Notes: generated by a model from the letters alone, not told the origin. Positions 8,016-15,862 are shown, numbered from the stretch's first letter. The stretch: 64,000 bases of DNA from Lysobacter sp. Root76 (GCF_001428685.1 NZ_LMIK01000008.1:294763-358762), one strand, 5' to 3'. Made by a program: numbers and translations.

Positions 8016-8792
8016 TTAGCCGATGAAGCCCACGCGGCCGCGCAGGCGCTCCTGCAGCGGCTCGATGTAGGTGCGGCTGGCGCGCACCGGGGTGCCGTCG
8101 CGCAGGCGCAGCATGGCGTCGCGGTTGGACAGCGGCTGCAGTTCGGCCACGCAGTCCACGCGCACGATGGTGGACCGATGCACGCGCACGAACTGCGCCG
8201 GATCCAGGCGCCGCGACAGGCGCCCCATCGACTCGCGCAGTAGGTAGCCGCGGTCGCCCACGTGCAGGGTCGCGTAGTCGCCGTCGGCCTGGATCCACTC
8301 GACTTCGGCGGCCTCGACGAAGGCCACGCGCCGGCCCACGCGCACCACGAAGCGGGTCAGCCACGAGTTCTCGTCGTCGTTATGCGGCGGCGGCGCGGCG
8401 GCGGTGCCGGGCGGCAGGCCGCCGCGCCGGTAGGGATGGGCCTGGCGCGCGCGCTCCAGCGCTTCGGCGAAACGCTCGTCGTCGATCGGCTTGAGCAGGT
8501 AGTCGACCGCGTGCAGCTCGAACGCGCGCACGGCGAAATTCTCGTAGGCGGTCAGCAGCACCGCCAGCGGCCGTTGCTCCGGTTCCAGCGCGGCCAGCGC
8601 TTCCAGCCCGGTCATGCCGGGCATCTGCACGTCGATGAAGACCAGGTCCGGGGCCAGCGCGGAGATGCCGGCCAGCGCCGAGGGGCCGTCAGCGAATTCG
8701 CCCACCACCTGGATGTCCGGGTGCGCCGCCAACCGCGTGATCACGCCGCTGCGGGCCAGGGGTTCGTCGTCGATTACCGCTACTCGCATCAT
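8016..8792 (-). CDS. LytTR-family response regulator
   Basis: A 258-residue regulator with a receiver domain (VAVIDDEP, phospho-acceptor Asp in FIDVQMPG, Lys in YLLKPID) and a C-terminal LytTR DNA-binding domain (FVRVHRSTIVR). Two consecutive ATG codons open the gene; the first (8792) overlaps the stop of the histidine kinase gene as ATGA and has GGAG eight bases upstream. The linker is Pro/His-rich. It is encoded just after two tandem paralogous kinases and probably takes phosphate from both. Its C-terminal residues RGRVGFIG end the operon. Confidence 0.93.
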   Translation of the reverse strand: MMRVAVIDDEPLARSGVITRLAAHPDIQVVGEFADGPSALAGISALAPDLVFIDVQMPGMTGLEALAALEPEQRPLAVLLTAYENFAVRAFELHAVDYLLKPIDDERFAEALERARQAHPYRRGGLPPGTAAAPPPHNDDENSWLTRFVVRVGRRVAFVEAAEVEWIQADGDYATLHVGDRGYLLRESMGRLSRRLDPAQFVRVHRSTIVRVDCVAELQPLSNRDAMLRLRDGTPVRASRTYIEPLQERLRGRVGFIG

Positions 8793-9949
8793 GCTTGGGT
8801 CTCCTTGATCACCAACGTCGCCGGCGCCTCGCTGTACGGCAGCGACATCCGCACCTCGTACCCGCCGTCGGCGCGTGCGCCGGCGGCAAAGGAATGTTTG
8901 TCCGGATACAGCGCCTGCAGGCGCTCGGCGATATTGCGCAGGCCGATCGCGCCGGCGCGGCGCGCGGCTTCCTCGGCCGGCGCCGGCGCGGCCGCGCCGT
9001 CGTTGCCGACATGCAGGTGCAGGCGCCCGCCTTCGCGTTCGATCCGTATATCCAACCGCCCCGGCTCGCTGCGCTGGGCGATGCCATGGCGGATCGCGTT
9101 TTCGACCAGCGGCTGCAGCAACAGCACCGGCACCTGCGCGCGCAAGGTGTCCGGGCCGATGTTCCACTTCAGCAGCAGGCGCTGGCCCAGGCGCGCGCGC
9201 TCGATCTCCAGATAGGTGTCGGTCAGCGCCAGCTCGTCGGCCAACGCGACCTCGTGGCCTTCGCCGCCGTCCAGGGTCACGCGCAGGAATCCGGCCAGGC
9301 GCACGATCATCTGTTGCGCCTCGCGATTGCGGTCGTCGGCGACCAGCGCCGAGATCGCATTCAGGGTGTTGAACAGGAAGTGCGGATTGATCTGGTAGCG
9401 CAGCGCGCGCAGCTCGGCGTCCTGCGCCAGCACCAGGGCCTGGCGGTTGCGCTCGCGCGCGTCCTGCAGGTCGGCGTAATAGGTGATCACCGCCTGGATC
9501 GCGCAATACGCGATCAGCACCAGCCAGCAGCCGCCGACGCCGCCGAAGATCAGGGTCCAGTCGGTCGGATCGCGCAGCTGCGAGCCCTGGGTATTGGCGA
9601 TCCAGTGCGCGGCCAGGTTGCTCAGCACCGACATCGCGTAGGTGATCGCCAGCAGCGCCATCACCATGGTCCACTTCGAGGTGCCGCGGCGCCAGAACAC
9701 GTGCTGGATCGCGGTCAGCGGCGACATCCAGATCAGGTTGGCGAGCAGGAACGTGGCCCAGTAAGCGATCTCGTGCGGGTCGTTCAGCGACGGCAGCGCG
9801 ATCAGCAGCGTGCACGCGCCCAGCAGCAGACGCGCCAGCAGCGACAGCCACAGCCGCGCCGAACCGGGCGGGTCCTGCGGCTGCGCGCCTGCCGGGTCGG
9901 CGGACGCTGCGTCGATGCGGGTGTCCGGGGTCGCGGCAGGCGGGATCAT
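8789..9949 (-). CDS. LytS-type histidine kinase, copy 1 (coupled to regulator)
   Basis: A 386-residue membrane kinase with four hydrophobic segments (LARLLLGACTLLIAL, YWATFLLANLIWM, MALLAITYAMSVLSNL, CWLVLIAYCAIQAVI), then the phospho-acceptor motif INPHFLFNTLNAIS and the N-box LVENAIRHGI. The start at 9949 is chosen because the upstream extension to 10084 is Arg-rich and not conserved in copy 2; the ribosome site is weak. It overlaps the regulator start by ATGA. It is a close paralog of the kinase encoded at 10324-11466, with very similar order of motifs throughout, so the pair arose by tandem duplication. Confidence 0.9.
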   Translation of the reverse strand: MIPPAATPDTRIDAASADPAGAQPQDPPGSARLWLSLLARLLLGACTLLIALPSLNDPHEIAYWATFLLANLIWMSPLTAIQHVFWRRGTSKWTMVMALLAITYAMSVLSNLAAHWIANTQGSQLRDPTDWTLIFGGVGGCWLVLIAYCAIQAVITYYADLQDARERNRQALVLAQDAELRALRYQINPHFLFNTLNAISALVADDRNREAQQMIVRLAGFLRVTLDGGEGHEVALADELALTDTYLEIERARLGQRLLLKWNIGPDTLRAQVPVLLLQPLVENAIRHGIAQRSEPGRLDIRIEREGGRLHLHVGNDGAAAPAPAEEAARRAGAIGLRNIAERLQALYPDKHSFAAGARADGGYEVRMSLPYSEAPATLVIKETQA

Positions 9950-10323
9950 GTCGGTTTCGGCGAGTCGTAACGGAGCGGCAAGCCGATTCTCCAGCGTGCG
10001 CCGTCTCCGACCAAGCCCGAGGCGCCGGCCGCAAACCGGCGCGCCAGCCGGCGGAGCGGCAGAAAGTGTCGCCGTCCCTGGCAACAGAATAGACGCTCGA
10101 AACGGTTCCGCCGGGCCGTGGACGCGTGACGGAACGACGGTACCGATTCGAGCGAACGATCATTTGAGCCCAGGCGGGCGGGCGCGGCCACGATGCGCGC
10201 GTGCCGTTGCGGCGAAACGGTAGCTGCTTGCGACGGGACGAAATCGGCCGGAGCCGGGCCCCAACGACAACACTGGCTTCCGGCCGTCCGCCTGAACGGC
10301 GCCGGCCGAGCCTTGCGCCCGCA
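9950..10323 (-). other. Inter-paralog spacer with no recognisable gene
   Basis: These 374 bases separate the two kinase paralogs. At the kinase-2 stop, ATGATGCG overlaps the TGA just as the regulator start overlaps the kinase-1 stop, but the frame that follows (about 55 codons to 10160) shows no receiver domain. The rest is GC-rich and contains the likely promoter region for kinase 1 and the regulator. I see no terminator. Confidence 0.5.
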
Positions 10324-11466
10324 TCATCCCGCCGCGGGCGGCGCCGACTCCTGGAACGGCAACGACAGCCGCACCTCGTAGCCGCCGTCCGCGCGCGCGC
10401 CGGCCGCGAAGGCGTGCGCACCCGGGTACAGCGTACGCAGGCGCTCGACGATGTTGCGCAGGCCGACCGGGGCGTTGCGTCGCCCCGCTACGACCGGCAT
10501 CGGGACGCCCGCGCCGTCGTTGCCCACGTGCAGGTGCAGACGGCCCTGGTCGCGCTCGATCCGGATATCGAGCTGCCCCGGCTCGCTGCGCGCGGCGATG
10601 CCGTGGCGGATGGCGTTTTCGACGAGCGGCTGCAGCAGCAACGCCGGCACCCGCGCGCGCAGGGTGTCCGGGCCGATATTCCATTTCAGCCGCAGGCGTT
10701 GGCCCAGGCGCGCGCGCTCGATCGCCAGGTAGGTCTCGGTCAGGGCAAGCTCGTCGGCCAGCGCGACTTCGTGGCGGTCGCCGCTCTCCAGGGTCGCGCG
10801 CAGGAACTCGGCCAGGCGCGCGATCATCTGCCGGGCATCGGCGCTGCGCTGCTCGGCCACCAGCGTAGAGATCGCATTGAGGGTGTTGAACAGGAAATGC
10901 GGATGCAGCTGGTAGCGCAACGCGCGCAGTTCGGCTTCGCGGGTCAGCGCCAGCGCCTGGCGGTTGCGCGCCTTCGCCTCCTGCAGCTCGGCGTAGTAAG
11001 CCGAACCCGCATGCACCACGCAGAACGCGACCATCACCAGCCAGCAGGTGTCGAAGCCGCTGAGCAGCAGGCTCCAGTCCAGCGGATAGTCCGACGGCCA
11101 GCCGCGCGCGCGCGCGATCGCGTCGCCGGCCACGTTGTTGGTCACCGACATCAGATAGGTGGCGGGCAGCAGCACGCTCGCCATCGCCCATTTCGAGGCG
11201 CCATGGCGGCGCATCGTGGCCTGGATCGCGGTCAGCGGCCACATCCACAGCAGGTTGGCGAGCAGGAACACCGACCAATAGAACATGGCCCGTTCACGTC
11301 CCAGCGAAGGCAGCGCCAGCAGCAGCGTGCAGACCGTCAGCGGCAAGCCTGCGAGCACCGGCAGCCAGTACGGCGACATCGGCTTGGGCAACAGGGCGCT
11401 GACCAATCCGCCCGCCGGCATCGCGTCGCCCGGGCCATCGCCGTGTGGCATCGCGTAACGGTCCAT
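10324..11466 (-). CDS. LytS-type histidine kinase, copy 2 (no regulator of its own)
   Basis: A 380-residue paralog of the kinase at 8789-9949. It has the same four membrane segments (for example LTVCTLLLALPSL, YWSVFLLANLLWMWPL), phospho-acceptor motif LHPHFLFNTLNAIS, N-box LVENAIRHGI and C-terminal GLRNIVERLRTLYPG. The start is set at 11466 (MDRYAMPH); 11451 is possible. The stop is overlapped by ATGATGCG, a relic-like copy of the regulator start, but no regulator follows. It probably signals through the LytTR regulator encoded by the next unit. Catalytic motifs look intact, so it is not an obvious pseudogene. Confidence 0.88.
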   Translation of the reverse strand: MDRYAMPHGDGPGDAMPAGGLVSALLPKPMSPYWLPVLAGLPLTVCTLLLALPSLGRERAMFYWSVFLLANLLWMWPLTAIQATMRRHGASKWAMASVLLPATYLMSVTNNVAGDAIARARGWPSDYPLDWSLLLSGFDTCWLVMVAFCVVHAGSAYYAELQEAKARNRQALALTREAELRALRYQLHPHFLFNTLNAISTLVAEQRSADARQMIARLAEFLRATLESGDRHEVALADELALTETYLAIERARLGQRLRLKWNIGPDTLRARVPALLLQPLVENAIRHGIAARSEPGQLDIRIERDQGRLHLHVGNDGAGVPMPVVAGRRNAPVGLRNIVERLRTLYPGAHAFAAGARADGGYEVRLSLPFQESAPPAAG

Positions 11467-11479
11467 ATCGGCCGCGCCG

Positions 11480-12325
11480 CTATGCGTCCGCGTCGTGGGC
11501 GAGCGTGCGGCAGAGTTCGACGGTGGCATCGTCGACCGGGAAGCAGCATTCGATGTGCAACTCGTCGATGGTGACGTCGCGCGGAGTGCCGAAGGTGGTG
11601 ATGGTCGAGAAGAACCGCAGCAGATGGTCGTCGCGACGCAGCACCGTAGTCAGCAGCGGGGTCGGCGCGGTGCCGAGTTCGCGATGGCGCCAGCGCGCGG
11701 GCACGCCGGGATAGGCCAGCACTTCTTCCAGCAGGGCACGCGCGGACGCGTCGCCGGGCGAAGCCGCGACTTCGTCGTGCAGGTGGCGGATCAGATCGCC
11801 CGCGACCTCCTCCCAGTTCGCCACCGCCGGGCGCAGATCGTCCGGATCGAAGATCTGCCGGATCATGTTGCCGTGCGCGCTGGCGCGGCCGCGCATCACA
11901 TAGGCGTTGACCCGCATCGCCGCGGCGTTGGCCATCAGCACATCCCAGCGCCGGTTGAGCACGAAAGCCGGATACGGCTCCTGCTGCGCCAGGATGAACT
12001 CGATCGCGCGCCGCACCTGCGACAGCTCGGGCGTGTTGAGCGCGGTCTCGGGGTACTTGGGCGCGTAGCCGGCGGCGACCAGCAGCGCGTTGCGCTCGCG
12101 CAGCGGCATCTCCAGCGCATCGGCCAGGCGCGCGATCACCTCGCGGCTGGCCTGGGCCTTGCCGGTCTCGACGCAGCTGAGGTGGCGTGCGGACAGGCCC
12201 GCGTCCAGGGCCAGATCGAGCTGGCTCAGGCGCCGCGCCGCGCGCCATTCGCGCAGCAAGGCACCGACCTGGGTGGGCGCGGACGACGGTGTGGCGCGGG
12301 CGACGGCAGTATCCATCGTCGGCAT
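11480..12325 (-). CDS. XRE-type regulator with MmyB-like ligand domain
   Basis: A 281-residue protein. An N-terminal helix-turn-helix (about residues 20-75: LLREWRAARRLSQLDLALDAGLSARHLSCVE) is followed by the MmyB-type region (PYPAFVLNRRWDVLMANAA, then DDLRPAVANWEEVA), known to bind lipid-like or small ligands in related proteins. Either ATG at 12325 or at 12316 could be used; no strong ribosome site decides. It is transcribed away from an alpha/beta hydrolase gene, and the space between holds palindromic CATGACCTG sites that are its likely operators. Such regulators usually control the enzyme gene beside them. Confidence 0.9.
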   Translation of the reverse strand: MPTMDTAVARATPSSAPTQVGALLREWRAARRLSQLDLALDAGLSARHLSCVETGKAQASREVIARLADALEMPLRERNALLVAAGYAPKYPETALNTPELSQVRRAIEFILAQQEPYPAFVLNRRWDVLMANAAAMRVNAYVMRGRASAHGNMIRQIFDPDDLRPAVANWEEVAGDLIRHLHDEVAASPGDASARALLEEVLAYPGVPARWRHRELGTAPTPLLTTVLRRDDHLLRFFSTITTFGTPRDVTIDELHIECCFPVDDATVELCRTLAHDADA

Positions 12326-12349
12326 CTTACGACGCCTGGTTGCGAAAAC

Positions 12350-12403
12350 CATGACCTGCCAGGTCATGAAAGCATGACCTGCGACGGCATTGAGCACATG
12401 ACC
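12350..12403. promoter_or_regulatory. Operator array in the MmyB/hydrolase divergent promoter
   Basis: A perfect palindrome, CATGACCTG (12350-12358), one central base, CAGGTCATG (12360-12368), is followed by a further half-site CATGACCTG (12373-12381) and a partial one CATGACC (12397-12403). The direct copies are 23 and 24 bases apart, about two helical turns, so regulator dimers could bind side by side on one DNA face. The array lies between the start codons of the divergent regulator and hydrolase genes. Binding by the MmyB-type protein is inference from position. Confidence 0.65.
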
Positions 12404-12457
12404 CCGGAAGCGAATCATGGCCGCCAACGAAGGACGGTCCTTCGACGGAGACACGAC

Positions 12458-13435
12458 ATGAATCGCAGGCGCTTTCTCGCACTCGCCACCGGCGCGCTGG
12501 CCGCCGGTGCCCTCGCCGGCGGCCTGAGCCTGGCCGCGGCCGCCGCACCCGCCGCGAATGGCCCGCTCGACGCCGCCGGCTTCCGCGCCGCGCGCCGTTT
12601 CGTGCGCACCCGCTACGGCCGCATCGCCTATGTCGAACGCGGCCGCGGCGCGGCGGCCCTGTTCCTGCACGGCTTCCCGCTCAACAGCTTCCAATGGCGC
12701 GGCGCGATCGAGCGGCTGGCGCCGCACCGCCGCTGCGTGGCCCCGGATTTCATGGGTCTGGGCCATACCGAAGTGGCCGACGGCCAGAGCGTCGCCCCCG
12801 ATGCCCAGGTCGGGATGCTGCTGGCCTTGATGGACAAGCTGTCGATCGACCGTGCCGACGTAATCGCCAGCGACAGCGGCGGCGCGGTCGCGCAATTGCT
12901 GCTGGCGCGCCATCCCGAACGCGTGCGCTCACTGCTGCTGGCCAACTGCGACACCGAGATCGAATGCCCGCCCGCGGCGATGCTGCCGGTGATCGCGCTG
13001 TCGCGCGAAGGCAAATTCGTCGACCAGTGGCTGGCGCCGTGGCAGGCCGACAAGCGCCTGGCGCGCTCGCCGGACGGCATCGGCGGCATGTGCTATCTCG
13101 ATCCGGACAATCCCACCGACGAAGCCATCGACAGCTATTTCCTGCCGCTGCTGGCTTCGGCGCAGAGCAAGGCGCGCGTGCACGCCTATGCGGTCGCGCT
13201 GGACCACAACGTGCTCGAAGGCGTCGGCGAGGCGCTCAAGCGCAGCACCGCGCCGACCCGCGTGGTCTGGGGCATGGGCGACACGATCTTCTCGCCGGCC
13301 GGCGCCGAACATCTGCAGCGCAGCTTCGGCCGTTTCCAGGGCCTGCGCCGGCTCGAAGGCAGCAAGCTGTTCTGGCCGGAAGAGCGCCCGGACGTGGTCG
13401 CCGAGGAAGCGCTGCGCCTGTGGGCCACGGTCTGA
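12458..13435 (+). CDS. Tat-exported alpha/beta hydrolase
   Basis: A 325-residue protein starting with a twin-arginine signal (MNRRRFLALATGALAAGALAGG), so it is probably exported folded. The alpha/beta hydrolase core has the oxyanion turn HGFPLNSF, the nucleophile elbow SDSGG (nucleophile Ser) and an acid in WGMGDTIF. At the position where a catalytic His usually precedes a PEE/PED motif, the sequence reads SKLFWPEERPD, without His; this wording seems to be a feature of a subgroup. GGAG precedes the ATG. It is divergent from the MmyB-type regulator, which probably controls it. The substrate is unknown; relatives include dehalogenases and esterases. Confidence 0.87.
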   Translation: MNRRRFLALATGALAAGALAGGLSLAAAAAPAANGPLDAAGFRAARRFVRTRYGRIAYVERGRGAAALFLHGFPLNSFQWRGAIERLAPHRRCVAPDFMGLGHTEVADGQSVAPDAQVGMLLALMDKLSIDRADVIASDSGGAVAQLLLARHPERVRSLLLANCDTEIECPPAAMLPVIALSREGKFVDQWLAPWQADKRLARSPDGIGGMCYLDPDNPTDEAIDSYFLPLLASAQSKARVHAYAVALDHNVLEGVGEALKRSTAPTRVVWGMGDTIFSPAGAEHLQRSFGRFQGLRRLEGSKLFWPEERPDVVAEEALRLWATV

Positions 13436-13446
13436 GCGATGCCGTC

Positions 13447-13475
13447 GCGGCATTCCGGCGATCCCGGGATGCCGC
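13447..13475. terminator. Hairpin between convergent hydrolase and HAD genes
   Basis: The arms GCGGCATTCCGG (13447-13458) and CCGGGATGCCGC (13464-13475) pair with one mismatch around a short loop. It lies between the stop codons of the plus-strand hydrolase and the minus-strand HAD gene, and no T-tract is present. A role as a weak two-way terminator is inferred. Confidence 0.45.
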
Positions 13476-13487
13476 AGCGCGCGGACT

Positions 13488-14081
13488 TCAGGCGACTTCC
13501 TGCCAGCGGTACCAGCGCCGGTGCGCAAGCGCCAGCATGTCCAGGTCCTCGCGGGTATCGCCGTAGGCGTAGATCTGTGCGTAGTGCGACAGGTCGTAGC
13601 GTTCGCTGACGCGGCGCGATTTTTCCGCGCCCACGCATTGCGCGCCACGGTAGCGGCCGGTCAGCACGCCGTCTTCGGCTTCCAGCGCCGAACAGATCCA
13701 ATCCAGGCCGTGATGCTCGCACCAGTGGCGCAGGTAGAGGTCGAAAGCGCCGGACACCACCGCCACGGTATCGCCCTGCTCGCGGTGCCAGGCGATGCGC
13801 TGCAGGGCCTCGGGCCGGATCGCGCCAGGCAGCACCTCATCGGCGAAGCGGCGCCCGGCCTGCTCGGCCGCCGCGAGGTCCAAACCCTGGAAGCCGAACC
13901 GCGCCACCCGCGCGCGGATCGCGCTGCCCGACACCAGCCCGAGCTTGTAGCCCAGCACCATCGGCGCGAACAGCCAGCGCCCCAGGCGCAGCCGCTGTGG
14001 CGGCACCGCGCGTGCGACGAAATCGGCGAACAGTTCGCGGTCGCTGATGGTGCCGTCGAAATCGAACAGCGCGAGATTCAT
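13488..14081 (-). CDS. HAD-superfamily (subfamily IB) phosphatase
   Basis: A 197-residue protein beginning with motif I, LALFDFDGTISD (the first Asp of DFDGT is the nucleophile), then motif II in VAVVSGAFD, and motifs III/IV with the Lys of GAEKSRR and YGDTREDLDML. This is the SerB-like subfamily IB layout with a helical cap. Members act on phosphoserine, acyl-phosphate or other small phosphomonoesters; the substrate here is unknown. The start at 14081 places motif I at the extreme N-terminus, as is usual. A small unknown gene lies upstream on the same strand after 105 bases. Confidence 0.9.
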   Translation of the reverse strand: MNLALFDFDGTISDRELFADFVARAVPPQRLRLGRWLFAPMVLGYKLGLVSGSAIRARVARFGFQGLDLAAAEQAGRRFADEVLPGAIRPEALQRIAWHREQGDTVAVVSGAFDLYLRHWCEHHGLDWICSALEAEDGVLTGRYRGAQCVGAEKSRRVSERYDLSHYAQIYAYGDTREDLDMLALAHRRWYRWQEVA

Positions 14082-14186
14082 GCGGGCCGGATCAAGCTGC
14101 GGTCGGGGGACCGCAGCATAGCCGGCAATGCCGGAACCTCGCACACGAATGCCAGGCGTGCCGGCGAGACGGCGCGCCCGCGCGAC

Positions 14187-14450
14187 TCAGGCCAGATTGG
14201 TGAAGCGATCCACCGTCCACTGGCCGTTGTTGAAGTAGTCCCAACTGGTCCAACTGGTGGCGCCGCCGACGCCGGGCTTGAAGGTGATCGAGGCCACCGT
14301 GTGAAATTTGTTGAAGTCGAGCTTGGTCGGATAGTCCTTGCCGCCCTTGACGACGTCGACATAGTTGTCGGCCACCTCGCGCGTCGCGCTATACGGGCCG
14401 CAGACCTTGCCGGTTTTCAGGGTGAACGTTACCGCGCCGAGTACGGGCAT
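14187..14450 (-). CDS. Small protein of unknown function
   Basis: An 87-residue protein that begins MPVLGAVTFTLKTGKVCGPY and is rich in Thr, Val, Phe, Trp and Tyr, with a strand-like pattern (TVASITFKPGVGG, TSWTSWDYFNNGQWTVD). No signal peptide or membrane helix is visible. AGGAG lies upstream of the ATG at 14450, which supports this start over the longer frame to 14579. I do not recognise the family. A small beta-sandwich such as a lectin or cap domain would fit the composition, but that is speculation. Confidence 0.6.
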   Translation of the reverse strand: MPVLGAVTFTLKTGKVCGPYSATREVADNYVDVVKGGKDYPTKLDFNKFHTVASITFKPGVGGATSWTSWDYFNNGQWTVDRFTNLA

Positions 14451-14708
14451 GAGCGTGCATCTCCTTGGGGCCCCGCGTGCGGAGCCGTGGCGGCGGCGCG
14501 CGGGACCATCCCGCGCACCGGTGGGGTCGGCCGCTGAATGCCCGTCCCCTATTCCATCAAACGGTCGCGGGCCGCGCACGTGAATACGGCCCGCGCCTAA
14601 GGCACCTAAGATGATTCGGATTTCTCTGCGGACATGTAGAGAAGTCGCCCCCGGCTCCGACTACTGAACGCAGGCGCCCACTCGGGGCGCCCCAACAGGA
14701 GTCTCGCC

Positions 14709-14795
14709 ATGAAGTACATGTTGATGATGCAGTTCCCGGACGCTCAGCCGCGACGCATGCGGTGCCAGTCCAGCAAAGCCTCCGGCAGCCGTTGA
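14709..14795 (+). pseudogene. 5' remnant of a YciI/DGPF-like gene
   Basis: With AGGAG at good distance (14698-14702), an ATG at 14709 opens MKYMLMMQFPDA, the characteristic start of YciI-related (DGPF-domain) proteins of about 120 residues. After about 13 codons the sequence runs into the tail of the oppositely oriented GIY-YIG gene, and the frame ends at 14795. Only the translation start region remains. A rearrangement that brought in the GIY-YIG gene is the simplest explanation. Confidence 0.6.
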
Positions 14796-15364
14796 TCGAG
14801 CGCGAGACCCAGCGCGGCGTAGGCATCCAGCGTGTCGAGCACATTGCGGCGCAGGCCGGCCAGCGCCGGATCGTCCAACAACTCGGGTTCGCCACCCAAG
14901 ACCCCCAGCACGCCCGCAGCCCAGGCATAGAGCGCATCGGAATGCGCATCCAGTTCCCGAGCCAGAAAATTCCGCAGCGGCGCGTGCAGGGTGTAGCCGC
15001 GCTCGACCAGCGTATCGGCCTGCGCGCGCAGCAACGCGTAGGCGCCGCGGTACCACTCGGTGTGACCGGCGGCCTCGCGCCGGATCAGCAGCGGCGCCGG
15101 CGCCCGGTGCGCCACCACCGCGTGCTGCAGCGCGAGCTCCAGGTCGCGCGCATCGCGCACGGTTTCGGTTTCGACCAGGAACGCGCGATCCAGGTCGAAG
15201 CTGTCGTAGTAACGCGGTCGCAGTTCGCCGAGACGGCGCAGCGGACTGCGCGAGAACCCGAGTTTGAGCAGGTCCTCGTAGGCACAGGGCACGACATAGA
15301 CGTAGCAGCGGCCCTCGCTGGCGCTGTGGATGACGTCGGGGTCGCCGGAAGACAGGAAAGCCAT
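14744..15364 (-). CDS. GIY-YIG-type (T5orf172-like) domain protein
   Basis: A 206-residue protein whose N-terminal part has CYVYVVPC, then LLKLGFSRSPLRRLGEL, and an Arg-rich centre, as in GIY-YIG folds of the T5orf172/Mug113 type. The first motif is YVY-x-VV rather than a strict GIY-YIG, and nuclease activity is uncertain. The C-terminal half is Leu/Ala-rich and helical. An ATG at 15364 is preferred over the GTG six bases upstream. The 3' end of the gene truncates a YciI-like gene remnant on the other strand, suggesting arrival by rearrangement. It may belong to a mobile or defence-related group, but nothing else of that kind is next to it. Confidence 0.65.
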   Translation of the reverse strand: MAFLSSGDPDVIHSASEGRCYVYVVPCAYEDLLKLGFSRSPLRRLGELRPRYYDSFDLDRAFLVETETVRDARDLELALQHAVVAHRAPAPLLIRREAAGHTEWYRGAYALLRAQADTLVERGYTLHAPLRNFLARELDAHSDALYAWAAGVLGVLGGEPELLDDPALAGLRRNVLDTLDAYAALGLALDQRLPEALLDWHRMRRG

Positions 15365-15423
15365 AGTCACAGCCTAGGACGATTGCCGCACTCGCGCTAA
15401 GGCCCCGCGGTCGCGCCCGGCCC

Positions 15424-15454
15424 TTGACCTCAACTTTACTTTAGGTTGCAAACT
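15424..15454 (+). promoter_or_regulatory. SoxR/MerR-like promoter dyad before the monooxygenase gene
   Basis: TTGACC (15424-15429) is followed at a 19-base spacing by CAAACT (15449-15454). The long spacer holds a dyad with outer half-sites CCTCAA and TTTAGG (five of six bases pair), as in promoters controlled by MerR-family activators such as SoxR. It is an A/T-rich island in GC-rich DNA. No MerR-family gene is in the window, so a distant regulator would be needed. Confidence 0.5.
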
Positions 15455-15499
15455 GTGCGCCTCTCCGGCCATCCCCGGCCGTCATCGAAAGGACCACGC

Positions 15500-15829
15500 A
15501 TGTCGAACCCCACTTCCGCCGCCCCGGTCTTCCGCCTCGATCATTTCGCCGTGCCCGCAGCGGCCATGCCGGCCTTCGTCGAACGCCTGCGCTACACCCA
15601 GCAGGCGCTGGACGGCATGCCCGGCTGCAAGCAGAACCTGGTCCTGACCCGGATCGGCATCGGCGGCGAGTACGACATCGCCACCCTGGTGGAATGGGAA
15701 AGCGCCGATGCGGTCTCCGCGGCCAAAGCAGCGATGCAGCAGCGCTATGCCGAGGAAGGTTTCGACCCGGCGGCGTTCATGCGCGGGCTGGGCATTCGCG
15801 CGGACATGGCCAGCTATATGCATGCCTGA
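15500..15829 (+). CDS. Antibiotic biosynthesis monooxygenase (ABM)-type protein
   Basis: A 109-residue ferredoxin-like protein with the ABM pattern: an N-terminal strand FRLDHFAVP, a helix AMPAFVERLRYTQQALDGMPG, then NLVLTR and DIATLVEWES. The family includes quinol monooxygenases, haem-degrading enzymes and stress proteins, usually dimeric. GAAAGGA precedes the ATG; the upstream frame start at 15446 lies inside the promoter and is rejected. A SoxR-like promoter in front of it suggests induction by redox-active compounds, which would fit a quinone-directed enzyme. The exact substrate is unknown. Confidence 0.75.
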   Translation: MSNPTSAAPVFRLDHFAVPAAAMPAFVERLRYTQQALDGMPGCKQNLVLTRIGIGGEYDIATLVEWESADAVSAAKAAMQQRYAEEGFDPAAFMRGLGIRADMASYMHA

Positions 15830-15862
15830 ACGGGTGCGGCGCGCGCGGGGCCGCATCGCCGA

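Noticed and set aside
12341..12403. tRNA-like or terminator hairpin in the divergent region
   Set aside because: The palindrome is too short-looped for a terminator and sits upstream of two start codons; operator is a better reading.
11495..12457. A long N-terminal extension of the Tat hydrolase
   Set aside because: The frame is open across the divergent regulator gene, but the Tat signal with GGAG at 12458 is the obvious start.
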